A stretch of 64,000 nucleotides of DNA from G965227875 sp965227875 (GTDB taxonomy: Bacteria > Pseudomonadota > Alphaproteobacteria > Rhizobiales > JAJFHC01): NCBI GenBank assembly GCA_965227875.1, contig OZ245783.1, positions 62,001 to 126,000 of the forward strand, read 5' to 3'. The notes beneath the pieces were generated by a model, which was not told the origin of the DNA, made no database searches, and saw only the letters and a program-made list of their open reading frames with translations. Within the stretch, counting starts at the first letter, position 1. Each line of letters begins with the position of its first letter. Made by a program: the position numbers and the translations under genes. This document shows positions 27,729 through 36,306 of this stretch, piece by piece.

Positions 27729-28619
27729 TCACGTCTGCCAGACCCTTGGTACGTCATTTCCGCCACGCAGGAACGCCACAGCGCCCGTCAGGCATCGTCG
27801 CAGAGCGTAGCCGTCCTTCGCGACAAGCCGCCCAACGAGCTTGTCCTCCAGGGCCGAGACACCGCCGTGCGAACCGATGATCTTCCGCAGTCCGTCGACT
27901 TTCGCCTCCGCGCCGGTCGACAGGATCACGATCGTGGCGAGCGCCGCGCAACCGTTCGCCGTCGCACCCGCGGCCAGCCGGGCCTCGATGTCTCCCGCCA
28001 GCACAAGATCCTCGGCGTGAACGAGGCGACCGGCGGAACGCAGGCGCCAGCGGTCCCTCAGGCGTCCGCTCCGCAGCCTTTCACCCATGGCCGACCGGCC
28101 GAATATGAACGACTCGACGAATACCGCCTCCGCGCCCTCGGCGACATCCGCGTCGATGGTCCGCGTGTAGTCGCAGTCATGGAACAGGATCGTCTCCTGA
28201 GGCAGCCACCACAGTCGGGCGCCTACACCGGCCTCGAGAACGACATTCGTCTGCGCCGTGCCGCCGGTTGACTTGTAGATCTTTTCGCAGGCCTGCGTGG
28301 TCACCGTCACCTCGGCACCCGCACCCGCCTCGAACCTCCAGGTCAGGCTGTCACCGCCGGTCATGCCCCCGGAGGTGTTGATCATCACCGCCTCGAGCGC
28401 GGGCGACCCGTGAGGTGCGGGGATACGGAGCTTTGCGCATCCGCTCTGGAAGAGAGTGCCGACACGCGTCCGGCCGTCCTTGAAAGATGCCGAAAACCGG
28501 CCCTCCCCGAGACTGCGCTGCTGCCCCGGCACGGACCGGAGCGCTGCTGCTGTCCCGGCCTGGCTCGGCAAAGGCCGGCCGGAACGCGTGCCGTCTTGTA
28601 CCAGGCCTGGTGCGCTCAT
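27729..28619 (-). CDS. ureD: Urease accessory protein UreD
   Basis: A 296-residue scaffold protein that binds apo-urease and works with UreF and UreG in nickel insertion. It shows the family's KLRIPAPHGSPALEAVMINTSGGMTGGD region, then TTQACEKIYKS and WLPQETILFHDCDYTR. The ATGA overlap with urtE shows that the urease genes continue directly from the urea transporter genes. Confidence 0.95.
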   Translation of the reverse strand: MSAPGLVQDGTRSGRPLPSQAGTAAALRSVPGQQRSLGEGRFSASFKDGRTRVGTLFQSGCAKLRIPAPHGSPALEAVMINTSGGMTGGDSLTWRFEAGAGAEVTVTTQACEKIYKSTGGTAQTNVVLEAGVGARLWWLPQETILFHDCDYTRTIDADVAEGAEAVFVESFIFGRSAMGERLRSGRLRDRWRLRSAGRLVHAEDLVLAGDIEARLAAGATANGCAALATIVILSTGAEAKVDGLRKIIGSHGGVSALEDKLVGRLVAKDGYALRRCLTGAVAFLRGGNDVPRVWQT

Positions 28620-29308
28620 ACCGTCAGGTGGGCCCGAACGTCCGGGTCGTCGAGGGTTTCCGGCGGGCCGGAATGCACGATTTCGCCACGATCCATAATG
28701 TAGATATGGTCGCCTATTTCACGGCAGAAATCGAGATATTGCTCGACGAGAAGAACGGCGATTCCCTGTTTCCTGAGATGTTGCAGTGCGCGGCCGATGT
28801 CCTTGATGATCGACGGCTGAATGCCTTCCGTCGGTTCGTCGAGGACAAGTAGCCTGGGTTTGATCACGAGTGCCCGGGCAATCGCCAGCTGCTGCTGCTG
28901 GCCACCCGAGAGGTCCCCGCCGCGGCGTCCCATCATGTCGCCGAGCACGGGAAAGAGTTCGATGATTTCCGGCGCGATGTGGCGCTTGCTGCGCGGCAGC
29001 GCGGCGAATCCGGTCTGGAGGTTCTCCCGGACGGTCAGCAACGGGAAGATCTCGCGGCCTTGCGGCACGAAGCCGATGCCCGCCCGCGCGCGTTCGTGCA
29101 CAGGCATTCTGACGAGACTTTCGCCGTCGAAGGTCACGTCGCCGAAAGCGAGCGGATGATGTCCCATGACCGATCGCAGGAGGCTCGTCTTGCCGACACC
29201 GTTGCGCCCCAGCACGCAGGTGATCCGGTCCGGTGCGATCTCGAGGCTGACGCCGCGAAGCGCCTGCGCCGCGCCGTAATAGAGTTCAGCCTTTTCGATT
29301 TCCAACAT
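28616..29308 (-). CDS. urtE: Urea ABC transporter ATP-binding protein UrtE
   Basis: A 230-residue LivF-like ATPase with Walker A VLGRNGVGKTSLLR, signature LSGGQQQQLAIARAL and Walker B LLVLDEPTEGIQPS. In company with UrtA-D and urease it is the second ATPase of the high-affinity urea importer. It begins three bases after the urtD stop and overlaps ureD by four bases. Confidence 0.95.
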   Translation of the reverse strand: MLEIEKAELYYGAAQALRGVSLEIAPDRITCVLGRNGVGKTSLLRSVMGHHPLAFGDVTFDGESLVRMPVHERARAGIGFVPQGREIFPLLTVRENLQTGFAALPRSKRHIAPEIIELFPVLGDMMGRRGGDLSGGQQQQLAIARALVIKPRLLVLDEPTEGIQPSIIKDIGRALQHLRKQGIAVLLVEQYLDFCREIGDHIYIMDRGEIVHSGPPETLDDPDVRAHLTV

Positions 29309-29310
29309 GG

Positions 29311-30063
29311 TCAGCGCCCCAGATACACGTCGATCACGTCCTGGTCGGAACTGACCTGGTCGAGACTGCCTTCCGCAAGAACCGCGCCCTCGTGAAGGCA
29401 GGTCACCTTCACGTCGAGGTCGCGCACGAAGTCCATGTCATGTTCGACCACGACGACCGTGTGGTTGCGGGCGATGTCGCGCAGGAGCCGCGCGGTCTGC
29501 TCCGTTTCGGCGTCGGTCATGCCGGCCACAGGCTCGTCCACCAGGAGAAGCTTGGGATCCTGGGCCAGCAGCATTCCGATCTCCAGCCACTGTTTCTGGC
29601 CATGGGAGAGGTTTCGCCCGAGTTCGTGCCGGCGCTCGCCGAGCCGGATGATGCCCAGGATATCCTCGACCCGGTCGCGTTCGTCCGCCGATGCGGTTTC
29701 GACAAGCAGTCGCCGGACGGTCATCGCCCCCGACATGGCGAGCAACAGGTTGTCCTCCACCGTGTGGTTCTCGAACACGGTGGGTTTCTGGAACTTGCGG
29801 CCGATGCCGAGCGTCGCGATGGTCGACTCGTCGTGGCTGGTGAGGTCGACCTTTCCGTCGAAATAGACGTCCCCGGAGTCGGGCCGCGTCTTGCCCGTGA
29901 TGATATCCATCATCGTCGTCTTGCCCGCCCCGTTGGGACCAATGATGGCACGCATCTCTCCCGGTTCGAGCACCAGCGACAACCCGTTGATGGCCTTGAA
30001 GCCGTCGAACGCGACGGACACGTCGTCGAGATAGAGCATGGATGTCGTCAGGCGGTCGTTCAT
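29311..30063 (-). CDS. urtD: Urea ABC transporter ATP-binding protein UrtD
   Basis: A 250-residue LivG-like ATPase with AIIGPNGAGKTTMMDIITG, the signature LSHGQKQWLEIGMLL (a known UrtD variant of LSGGQ) and LLLVDEPVAGMTDAE. The LSHGQ form supports UrtD over a branched-chain amino-acid ATPase. The ATG at 30063 overlaps the urtC stop in an ATGA. The longer open frame upstream is antisense-like and not part of the protein. Confidence 0.95.
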   Translation of the reverse strand: MNDRLTTSMLYLDDVSVAFDGFKAINGLSLVLEPGEMRAIIGPNGAGKTTMMDIITGKTRPDSGDVYFDGKVDLTSHDESTIATLGIGRKFQKPTVFENHTVEDNLLLAMSGAMTVRRLLVETASADERDRVEDILGIIRLGERRHELGRNLSHGQKQWLEIGMLLAQDPKLLLVDEPVAGMTDAETEQTARLLRDIARNHTVVVVEHDMDFVRDLDVKVTCLHEGAVLAEGSLDQVSSDQDVIDVYLGR

Positions 30064-31238
30064 GCCTTGCTCCGCGCAACGGCCGGCGTCTCCGGCATCA
30101 CGCCGGTGGTCTCGGAGGGTTCGGGACGCCGGGCGCGTGACATACGCCCGGACCAGTGCTCCGCGAGCGTTCCGACGATGCCCTTGGGCAGGAACAATGT
30201 GGTCAGTACAAACAGCGCACCCAGCACGAAGAGCCAGAATTCCGGGAAGAGGCCGGTGAACCAGCTCTTGCCCCCATTGACGAGCACAGCGCCGATAACC
30301 GGTCCGACGATCGTTCCCCGCCCGCCGACCGCGGTCCAGATGACGATCTCGATGGAATTGGCCGGCGCGAACTCGCCCGGGTTGATGATGCCAACCTGCG
30401 GCACATAGAACGCCCCGGCGATCCCCGCCATCATCGCCGAGAGTGTCCACACGAACAGTTTCACCCGCTCGGGGCGGAACCCCAGGAACCGGGTTCTGCT
30501 CTCGGCATCGCGGGTGGCGACCATGAGCTTGCCGAAGCGCGAGGCCGTGATCGCGGAGACGAGCACGAGAAATCCGGCAAGGGTCACGGCGCTCAGCGCG
30601 AACAGGGCGGCTCTCGTTTCGCGCGCCTGCACATCGAACCCGAGAATGTCCTTGAAGTCGGTCAGACCGTTGTTTCCGCCGAAACCCATGTCGTTGCGGA
30701 AGAAGGCCAGCAGCAGGGCATAGGTCATCGCCTGCGTGATGATGGAGAGATAGACGCCCGACACCCGCGACCGGAAGGCGAACCAGCCGAAGACGAAGGC
30801 AAGCGTGCCCGGCACGAGCAGTACCATGATGGCGGCGAACCAGAACTGGTCGAACCCGTACCAGAACCACGGCAGTTCCTGGTAGTTCAGGAAGACCATG
30901 AAGTCCGGCAGCACCGGGTGCCCGTAGACGCCCCGCGACCCGATCTGCCGCATGAGGTACATGCCCATTGCATAGCCCCCGAGCGCGAAGAACGCGCCGT
31001 GGCCGAGCGAGAGGATCCCGCAATACCCCCAGACGAGGTTGAGCGCGACAGCAAGCATCGCGTAGCACAGGAACTTGCCGAACAGCGCCACGTAGTGATC
31101 GGGCACATATAGCGGACTGCCCTGGGCCAGTAGCAGGTTCGCCGCCGGCACCGCAGCCGCGGCGACCAGGATGAAGGCCACTCCGGCCGTTGTCATCCGG
31201 GACATGCCCAGCCGCTTCATTCCCCCCTCGGCGCTCAT
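30060..31238 (-). CDS. urtC: Urea ABC transporter permease UrtC
   Basis: A 392-residue LivM-like permease with eight or more membrane helices. It has LVWGYCGILSLGHGAFFALGGYAMG and GFGGNNGLTDFKDILGFD, the latter typical of UrtC. The start at 31238 overlaps the urtB stop by four bases; the open frame further upstream runs through urtB in another frame and is not protein. Confidence 0.94.
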   Translation of the reverse strand: MSAEGGMKRLGMSRMTTAGVAFILVAAAAVPAANLLLAQGSPLYVPDHYVALFGKFLCYAMLAVALNLVWGYCGILSLGHGAFFALGGYAMGMYLMRQIGSRGVYGHPVLPDFMVFLNYQELPWFWYGFDQFWFAAIMVLLVPGTLAFVFGWFAFRSRVSGVYLSIITQAMTYALLLAFFRNDMGFGGNNGLTDFKDILGFDVQARETRAALFALSAVTLAGFLVLVSAITASRFGKLMVATRDAESRTRFLGFRPERVKLFVWTLSAMMAGIAGAFYVPQVGIINPGEFAPANSIEIVIWTAVGGRGTIVGPVIGAVLVNGGKSWFTGLFPEFWLFVLGALFVLTTLFLPKGIVGTLAEHWSGRMSRARRPEPSETTGVMPETPAVARSKA

Positions 31239-32854
31239 GATTCCACGGCTCTCCCCTTGACCGCGAACAGTCCGCGCGGTCGCTTCTGGATGAACAGGAC
31301 GATCAGGACGAGCACCAGGATCTTGCCGAGCACCGCGCCCGCATAGGGCTCCAGGAACTTGTTGAGCACGCCGAGCGACATCGCGCCGACCAGCGTTCCC
31401 CAGAGATTGCCGACACCGCCGAACACCACGACGAGGAAAGAGTCGATAATGTAGCTCTGGCCGAGGTTCGGCGAGACATTGTCGATCTGGCTGAGGGCGA
31501 CACCGGCGATCCCGGCAATCCCCGAACCCAGCGCGAAGGTGAATGCATCGACCCAGTTCGTCCGGATCCCCATCGCCCCCGCCATGCTGCGGTTCTGCGT
31601 GACAGCCCGCATGTCGAGCCCGAAGGACGAACGGTTGACGACCACGTAGAGCAGCGCGAAGACGGCAAAGGCGAACACGACGATCCAGAGCCGGTTCCAG
31701 GTAATGGCGACCTGCCCCACGTCGAAGGCGCCCGACATCCAGCTCGGGTTGCCCACCTCCCGGTTCGTCGGGCCGAAGATCGTGCGAACGGTCTGCTGCA
31801 GGATCAGCGAAACGCCCCAGGTCGCGAGCAGGGTTTCGAGCGGACGTCCGTAGAGGTGACGGATGAGACCGCGCTCCATGGCGAGCCCGATCCCGCCGCT
31901 GATGAGGAAAGCGGCCGGAACCGCGAAGAGCAGAGACAGGTCGAACAGTCCCGGGGCATGGGTTCGGATCAGTTCCTGGATCGCGAAGGTCGTATAGGCG
32001 CCAAGCATGACCATCTCGCCATGGGCCATGTTGATGACGCCCATCACCCCGAAGGTGATGGCGAGCCCGATGGCCGCCAGCAGAAGGACCGACCCGAGCG
32101 ATATCCCGTACCAGACGTTCTGGGCCGCGGACCACATGGCGAGGTTCGACTCCACCGCCGTGACGCCGCCCTGAAGCACTGCCTTCAGATCGTCGTCCGC
32201 CCCGGACATCTGTCCGAGCATCAGCGCCAGCGCATCCTGGTCACCGCGCAGCACCAGTCGGTCGATGGCCTCGGTCTTGGCTTCGAGCCCTGCATCGCTG
32301 CCGAGAACTGCGGACGCCCGCGCATCGAGGAAGGCTTGCCGCACCGCGTCGTCCGTCTCTTTTTCGATGGCCGCGTCGAGGGCGGCGAGCGCGGAAGCGT
32401 CCGAGCGCTCGAAAATCGTCTGGGCCGCCGTAAGCCGCACGTCTGGATTGGCGGAGGTCAGGGTCAGGCCCGACAGCGCCGCGGCGATCTTGCGGCGCAG
32501 GGAATTCTTGATCTTCACTTTCCGGAAGTCGCCGCTTTCAGCGCCTTCGATGATGACGGGTTCGCCGGTCACCGGATCGGCAAGCGCCAGGCCATCGCCG
32601 GCGCCATCGAGCACGACCACCCGGCCGGTCGTCTTGTGAACATTGAGCTTGCCCGCCGAGAGACTGCGCAGGACAGGGGCTGCCCCGGGCTGGCCGCTGG
32701 CGCCCAGACGGTCGATGACTTTCTCGACTTTCTTGAAACTGCCGGCCTCCGCGAATGATGCGACGATCTCGTCGAGACCCGCATCCGACTGGGCCAGTGC
32801 GCTACCGCAGAGTGCGAGGACAGCGGTGATCAATGTCGCCAGTCTTGCAATCAT
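31235..32854 (-). CDS. urtB: Urea ABC transporter permease UrtB
   Basis: A 539-residue LivH-like permease. After a signal peptide (MIARLATLITAVLALCGSALAQ) comes a periplasmic helical region of about 220 residues that is characteristic of UrtB. Then follows the membrane part, with AIGLAITFGVMGVINMAHGEMVMLGAY and VVFGGVGNLWGTLVGAMSLG. I chose the ATG at 32854 because it starts the signal peptide. Stop and urtC start overlap. Confidence 0.94.
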   Translation of the reverse strand: MIARLATLITAVLALCGSALAQSDAGLDEIVASFAEAGSFKKVEKVIDRLGASGQPGAAPVLRSLSAGKLNVHKTTGRVVVLDGAGDGLALADPVTGEPVIIEGAESGDFRKVKIKNSLRRKIAAALSGLTLTSANPDVRLTAAQTIFERSDASALAALDAAIEKETDDAVRQAFLDARASAVLGSDAGLEAKTEAIDRLVLRGDQDALALMLGQMSGADDDLKAVLQGGVTAVESNLAMWSAAQNVWYGISLGSVLLLAAIGLAITFGVMGVINMAHGEMVMLGAYTTFAIQELIRTHAPGLFDLSLLFAVPAAFLISGGIGLAMERGLIRHLYGRPLETLLATWGVSLILQQTVRTIFGPTNREVGNPSWMSGAFDVGQVAITWNRLWIVVFAFAVFALLYVVVNRSSFGLDMRAVTQNRSMAGAMGIRTNWVDAFTFALGSGIAGIAGVALSQIDNVSPNLGQSYIIDSFLVVVFGGVGNLWGTLVGAMSLGVLNKFLEPYAGAVLGKILVLVLIVLFIQKRPRGLFAVKGRAVES

Positions 32855-32962
32855 GTCCGTGACGGGTTCCGCGGTTCGTGGAAAAAAACCGCGGCGGCTG
32901 GTGCATGACAAACGGGCCGCCGCGGCAAGGTGATGAACTACCCTCGAAAGAGAAGCCCTGGA

Positions 32963-34252
32963 TCAGTTACTCACGGCTCCGCCGCAGGTCTTGGTTTCGG
33001 TGTTGTAGTTTCCGCATTTCAGCTCGACCCAGTCCGCTTTCAGCATCTTGGAGTCGGGCAGATAGTCGGACCATGCGTCGCCGGGCACGAGGTCGTCGGT
33101 CGAGGAAACCACCTCGAACTGACCGTCGGCCTGGATCTCGCCGATCAGCACCGGCTTGGTGATGTGATGGTTGGCGAGCATCTTGGACACGCCACCAGTA
33201 AGGTTCGGCACCTCGACACCGACGATGGCGTCGATCACCTTGTCGGGATCGGTCGTGCCGGCCTTCTCGACCGCCTTCACCCACATGTTGAAGCCGATAT
33301 AGTGGGCTTCCATCGGATCGTTGGTCACGCGGTCGGGCTTGGTGAACGCCTTCCACTTCTTGATGAACTCGGAATTGTCGGCCGCGTCCACGGACTGGAA
33401 GTAGTTCCAGGCGGCAAGGTGACCGACGAGCGGACCGGTATCGAGCCCGGCCAGTTCCTCCTCACCCACGGAGAAGGCGACCACCGGAATGTCGGAGGCC
33501 TTGATGCCCTGGTTGCCGAGTTCCTTGTAGAAGGGAACGTTGGCGTCGCCGTTGATGGTGGACACCACCGCCGTTTTCTTGCCGGCGGATCCGAACGCCT
33601 TGATCTCGGACACAATCGTCTGCCAGTCGGAATGACCGAAGGGCGTGTAGTTGATCATGATATCCTCGGCCGGAACGCCCTTGGCCTTCAGGTAGGCTTC
33701 CAGGATCTTGTTGGTCGTGCGCGGATAGACGTAGTCCGTGCCCGCCAGCACCCAGCGTTTGACCTCTTCCTCTTCCATCAGGTAGTCGACGGCCGGGATC
33801 GCCTGCTGGTTCGGCGCGGCACCCGTGTAGAACACGTTGCGCTGGCTTTCCTCGCCCTCGTACTGGACGGGGTAGAACAGCAGGTTGTTCAGCTCCTCGA
33901 AGACCGGCAGGACCGACTTGCGCGACACCGAGGTCCAGCAGCCGAACACCGCGGCGACGCCTTTCGACGCGATCAGTTCGCGTGCCTTCTCGGCGAAGAG
34001 CGGCCAGTTGGAGGCCGGATCGACCACCACGGCCTCCAGTTTCTTGCCAAGCAGACCCCCCTTCTTGTTCTGCTCGTCGATCAGCATGAGCATCACGTCT
34101 TTCAGGGTCGTCTCCGAGATCGCCATCGTTCCCGAAAGCGAGTGGAGTACGCCGACCTTGATCGTGTCCTCGGCGGCCTGCAGCGGGCTCATGGCGAGCG
34201 ATGCGCTTACGGCCGCAGCGAACATCACGGTTCGCCTTGTGAATTTTCTCAT
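32963..34252 (-). CDS. urtA: Urea ABC transporter substrate-binding protein UrtA
   Basis: A 429-residue periplasmic binding protein with signal peptide MRKFTRRTVMFAAAVSASLAMSPLQA. It has the UrtA-type IKVGVLHSLSGTMAISE, VFGCWTSVSRKSVLPVFEELN and YPVQYEGEE. It captures urea for UrtBCDE. It is the first gene of the long nitrogen operon; the ATG at 34252 has a sigma-54 promoter about 40 bases upstream. Confidence 0.96.
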   Translation of the reverse strand: MRKFTRRTVMFAAAVSASLAMSPLQAAEDTIKVGVLHSLSGTMAISETTLKDVMLMLIDEQNKKGGLLGKKLEAVVVDPASNWPLFAEKARELIASKGVAAVFGCWTSVSRKSVLPVFEELNNLLFYPVQYEGEESQRNVFYTGAAPNQQAIPAVDYLMEEEEVKRWVLAGTDYVYPRTTNKILEAYLKAKGVPAEDIMINYTPFGHSDWQTIVSEIKAFGSAGKKTAVVSTINGDANVPFYKELGNQGIKASDIPVVAFSVGEEELAGLDTGPLVGHLAAWNYFQSVDAADNSEFIKKWKAFTKPDRVTNDPMEAHYIGFNMWVKAVEKAGTTDPDKVIDAIVGVEVPNLTGGVSKMLANHHITKPVLIGEIQADGQFEVVSSTDDLVPGDAWSDYLPDSKMLKADWVELKCGNYNTETKTCGGAVSN

Positions 34253-34293
34253 AAATGGCTCCGTCAAAAGTGTTTGCACCGCAACAACACTCC

Positions 34294-34308
34294 GCAAGCC
34301 GTGTGCCA
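34294..34308 (-). promoter_or_regulatory. Sigma-54 (-24/-12) promoter of the urt-ure operon
   Basis: On the minus strand the sequence is TGGCAC-ACGGC-TTGC, an exact fit to TGGCAC-N5-TTGC. Transcription would start about 30 bases before the urtA ATG. RpoN/NtrC control under nitrogen limitation is the usual logic for urea genes. Confidence 0.85.
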
Positions 34309-34449
34309 AACCGGTCCGACAGGTCCCGGAAAATCGAATAACATTTTGATTTTGATTGATTTTTTATGTCACATGGGCCGAGGCGACGGACATCGACTGC
34401 CCGTCCGCGGTTCTTGCGAACGCCACATTTGCCTAAATTGTCGCCACGG

Positions 34450-34477
34450 AAAAAGCCTGCTGCTTTTTTTTGCAGCA
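34450..34477 (-). terminator. Possible minus-strand terminator hairpin
   Basis: Minus strand: TGCTGC, eight A, GCAGCA, then GGC and five T. The stem is short (6 bp) and the T run starts three bases late, so this is a moderate call. It would end transcripts from the shell operon before the urtA promoter. Confidence 0.45.
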
Positions 34478-34499
34478 CATGCGCATTCAAACCGCGGTT

Positions 34500-34586
34500 C
34501 GCGACTGTTATGGTCGGGGGACCGGATTCACTCCGGCAGAGGTGTTTGCACCACAGACCCTCGGACCCCGCGCTCAGGCGCGGGGT
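34500..34586. other. Structured non-coding element with a three-way junction
   Basis: On the minus strand, GGTCCGAGGG (34566-34557) can pair with CCCCCGACC (34520-34512). This encloses two hairpins: GGTG-CAAA-CACC, and CCGGA-GTGAA-TCCGG. A 9-bp GC hairpin (34565-34586) adjoins it. It lies between the last shell gene and the urtA promoter. It could be an sRNA, a 3' UTR structure or a leader. I could not match it to a known RNA family. Confidence 0.4.
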
Positions 34587-34598
34587 CTTCTCGTCAGG

Positions 34599-35228
34599 TC
34601 AGGCCTTGCGGCCCTTGATGCCCTTGAGCGTCTTTTCGATGGCCGACTGGGCGGCCTTGAGGTCGTCGAGATCCCCCGACATGAAGACCCGGCCCGAAGC
34701 GCCCATCATCTGGACGTCGACAATGGTCGTCGAAGGTGCTGCACGTTCGGCCTCGTTCGCGGCAACCGCACCGAACAGCGCGGGCGCCATCTCGTACACC
34801 AGCAGCGACTGCCCGGGCAGGATCATCGAGGCGTTGCGCATGCGGTTGAGGATGATCGCATGCTGATCCGCCACGTTCTCGATGATGTCCGTGTAGAGGG
34901 TCGTCGGGGCAAGCTGGTCGGTCGCCTTCGCACCGATCCCCTTGAGGATCGCCTCGCCCGCTTCGAAAACCTCGTCCCGGTCCGAGCTGTGCAGTTCGAG
35001 AAGACCGAACTGGCGTTCGGTGAACAGGATACCCGGTTCCATGTCGGGCGCCGCCTTGAGTGCAAGATCGACGATGCGGTGGATCGACAGCGCCGGCGCC
35101 ACCTCGATGATGAGACTGTTGTCTCCCTGCATGGGCGGATAGCCGCGCGCCCGCATGGGCGTCGACATGTAGGCTGCAAACTGGGGCTGCAGATCCTCGA
35201 TCGGCAGATAGACCCGGAGTTCGGTCAT
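34599..35228 (-). CDS. BMC-T shell protein (tandem BMC domains), copy 2
   Basis: A 209-residue protein made of two BMC domains: first about residues 5-95 (IIEVAPALSIHRIVDLALKAA, ILFTERQFGLLELHS), second about 105-205 (DVQMMGASGRVFMSGDLDDLKAA). Such tandem proteins form pseudohexameric trimers in the facets of bacterial microcompartments, often with a gated central pore. It is a paralog of the BMC-T at 36307 and the last gene of the shell operon. I chose the ATG at 35228. Confidence 0.92.
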   Translation of the reverse strand: MTELRVYLPIEDLQPQFAAYMSTPMRARGYPPMQGDNSLIIEVAPALSIHRIVDLALKAAPDMEPGILFTERQFGLLELHSSDRDEVFEAGEAILKGIGAKATDQLAPTTLYTDIIENVADQHAIILNRMRNASMILPGQSLLVYEMAPALFGAVAANEAERAAPSTTIVDVQMMGASGRVFMSGDLDDLKAAQSAIEKTLKGIKGRKA

Positions 35229-35297
35229 GGTGGTATCCGTGTTGTCGCGCGCGCCGGGCGGACCCGGCACCCATCGATGATGTGCGGCAGCGCGCGG

Positions 35298-35582
35298 TTA
35301 CTTGCTGCCGGCGGCGGTGAAGTGCTTGCCGAGGTCGGAGTGCGGACGCGGGATGACGTGCACGGAGACCAGTTCGCCGACCTGGTTGGCGGTTTCCGCA
35401 CCGGCTTCCGTCGCCGCCTTGACCGCACCGACATCGCCGCGGATGACGACGGACACGAGGCCGTCACCGACCTCTTCCCGCGCGACGATCGTGACGTTCG
35501 CCGCCTTGACCATGGCATCGGCGGCCGCGAGCGCGGCGACGAAGCCCTTCGTTTCGATCATTCCAAGTGCCTGGTTGGACAT
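35298..35582 (-). CDS. BMC-H shell protein (PduA/EutM-like hexamer)
   Basis: A 94-residue single-domain shell protein: ALGMIETKGFVAALAAADAMVKAANV followed by GLVSVVIRGDVGAVKAATEAG. This is the canonical facet hexamer sequence with a standard pore loop region. It is the only BMC-H in the window, so it would make most of the shell surface. It lies between the BMC-P and BMC-T genes. Confidence 0.97.
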   Translation of the reverse strand: MSNQALGMIETKGFVAALAAADAMVKAANVTIVAREEVGDGLVSVVIRGDVGAVKAATEAGAETANQVGELVSVHVIPRPHSDLGKHFTAAGSK

Positions 35583-35611
35583 TTCTGTTCCTCCTGTTCT
35601 GAAACTGGCTG

Positions 35612-35854
35612 TCAGGTGTTTTCGTCAATGGAGCCGATGATCAGCGCATCGACCGGCGCTTTCACGCCTTCGAAATAAGCGGCGGCAACGGAGCCCTGCG
35701 TGATGAGAACCTCTTCGTCGGTCCCGCAACCGAGCGGATCGAAGGCGACCACGCGCCCGCCCCCGGTCACCTCGACCTCGAGCAATGCGCCCTGGGGCAG
35801 CGTCCCGACCCGTTTCGTCGCCCAGACCCGGCCGATCACACGTCCTCTGATCAT
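35612..35854 (-). CDS. BMC-P vertex protein (EutN/CcmL family)
   Basis: An 80-residue pentamer-forming protein beginning MIRGRVIGRVWATKRV, with VAFDPLGCGTDEEVLITQGSVAA and VDALIIGSID, all family hallmarks. It caps the vertices of the microcompartment. It overlaps the preceding gene by four bases (ATGA). Confidence 0.95.
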   Translation of the reverse strand: MIRGRVIGRVWATKRVGTLPQGALLEVEVTGGGRVVAFDPLGCGTDEEVLITQGSVAAAYFEGVKAPVDALIIGSIDENT

Positions 35855-36303
35855 TGCTCCATCCTTTCAATCGTGATCCCGCGCTGGCGCGCGCGGTCGC
35901 GGGCGAGCGGCGTCATGCGCACCGCCTTCCCGAGTTTCAGGCGTTTCGTGCCCTTGGCCATCCTGTCGATCTGACGCTCGGACAGGAAACCGCGGTCGAT
36001 GACGACGGTCTCGGCGCTTTCGGAATGCATCGCCGGCCCCGGATCGCGCCGCGACGGCGCATGTCCTGTCCCGCGTCCGCCCAGGCGAAACCGGTAGCTA
36101 CCCGCCTCGATCGCCGCCGCCGTCGACGGGTCGCGCCCGAGCGCGAGAACCCGGCGGGCGAAGGCCTGAAGGTCGTCGTCGCCTGCGATCCGGACCTCCT
36201 CGGCGCGCTCCGCTTGCGCGGCGGGCGTGCGGGAACCGCCCAGCTTTGCCAGTTCTTCGGCAAGCACTTCACGGATCAGGGAGGCAATGGCGGGATCGGA
36301 CAT
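35851..36303 (-). CDS. Microcompartment-associated protein with N-terminal encapsulation-like helix
   Basis: A 150-residue protein with no recognised catalytic domain. The first 18 residues (PAIASLIREVLAEELAKL) form an amphipathic helix very like the encapsulation peptide at the end of the neighbouring aldehyde dehydrogenase (IRAIIAEELRQAL). A charged linker follows. The C-terminal part has GKAVRMTPLARDRARQRGITI, a motif that recurs at the ends of several ethanolamine and propanediol microcompartment proteins. It could be a cargo adaptor or assembly factor. Position between two shell genes and overlap with the vertex gene support a shell or core role. Confidence 0.75.
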   Translation of the reverse strand: MSDPAIASLIREVLAEELAKLGGSRTPAAQAERAEEVRIAGDDDLQAFARRVLALGRDPSTAAAIEAGSYRFRLGGRGTGHAPSRRDPGPAMHSESAETVVIDRGFLSERQIDRMAKGTKRLKLGKAVRMTPLARDRARQRGITIERMEQ

Positions 36304-36306
36304 CGA

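Noticed and set aside
34541..34552. GGTG-TTTG-CACC read as an NtrC site before urtA
   Set aside because: The half-sites are in reverse order to the NtrC consensus (GCACC...GGTGC) and the spacing is too short. It is better read as an RNA hairpin.
34500..34590. Cobalamin or FMN riboswitch
   Set aside because: Only short matches to one arm (CCGGaGTGAATCCGG, CCGAC..TA..AGTC). The core of either aptamer is missing, and there is no B12 or flavin gene downstream on either strand.
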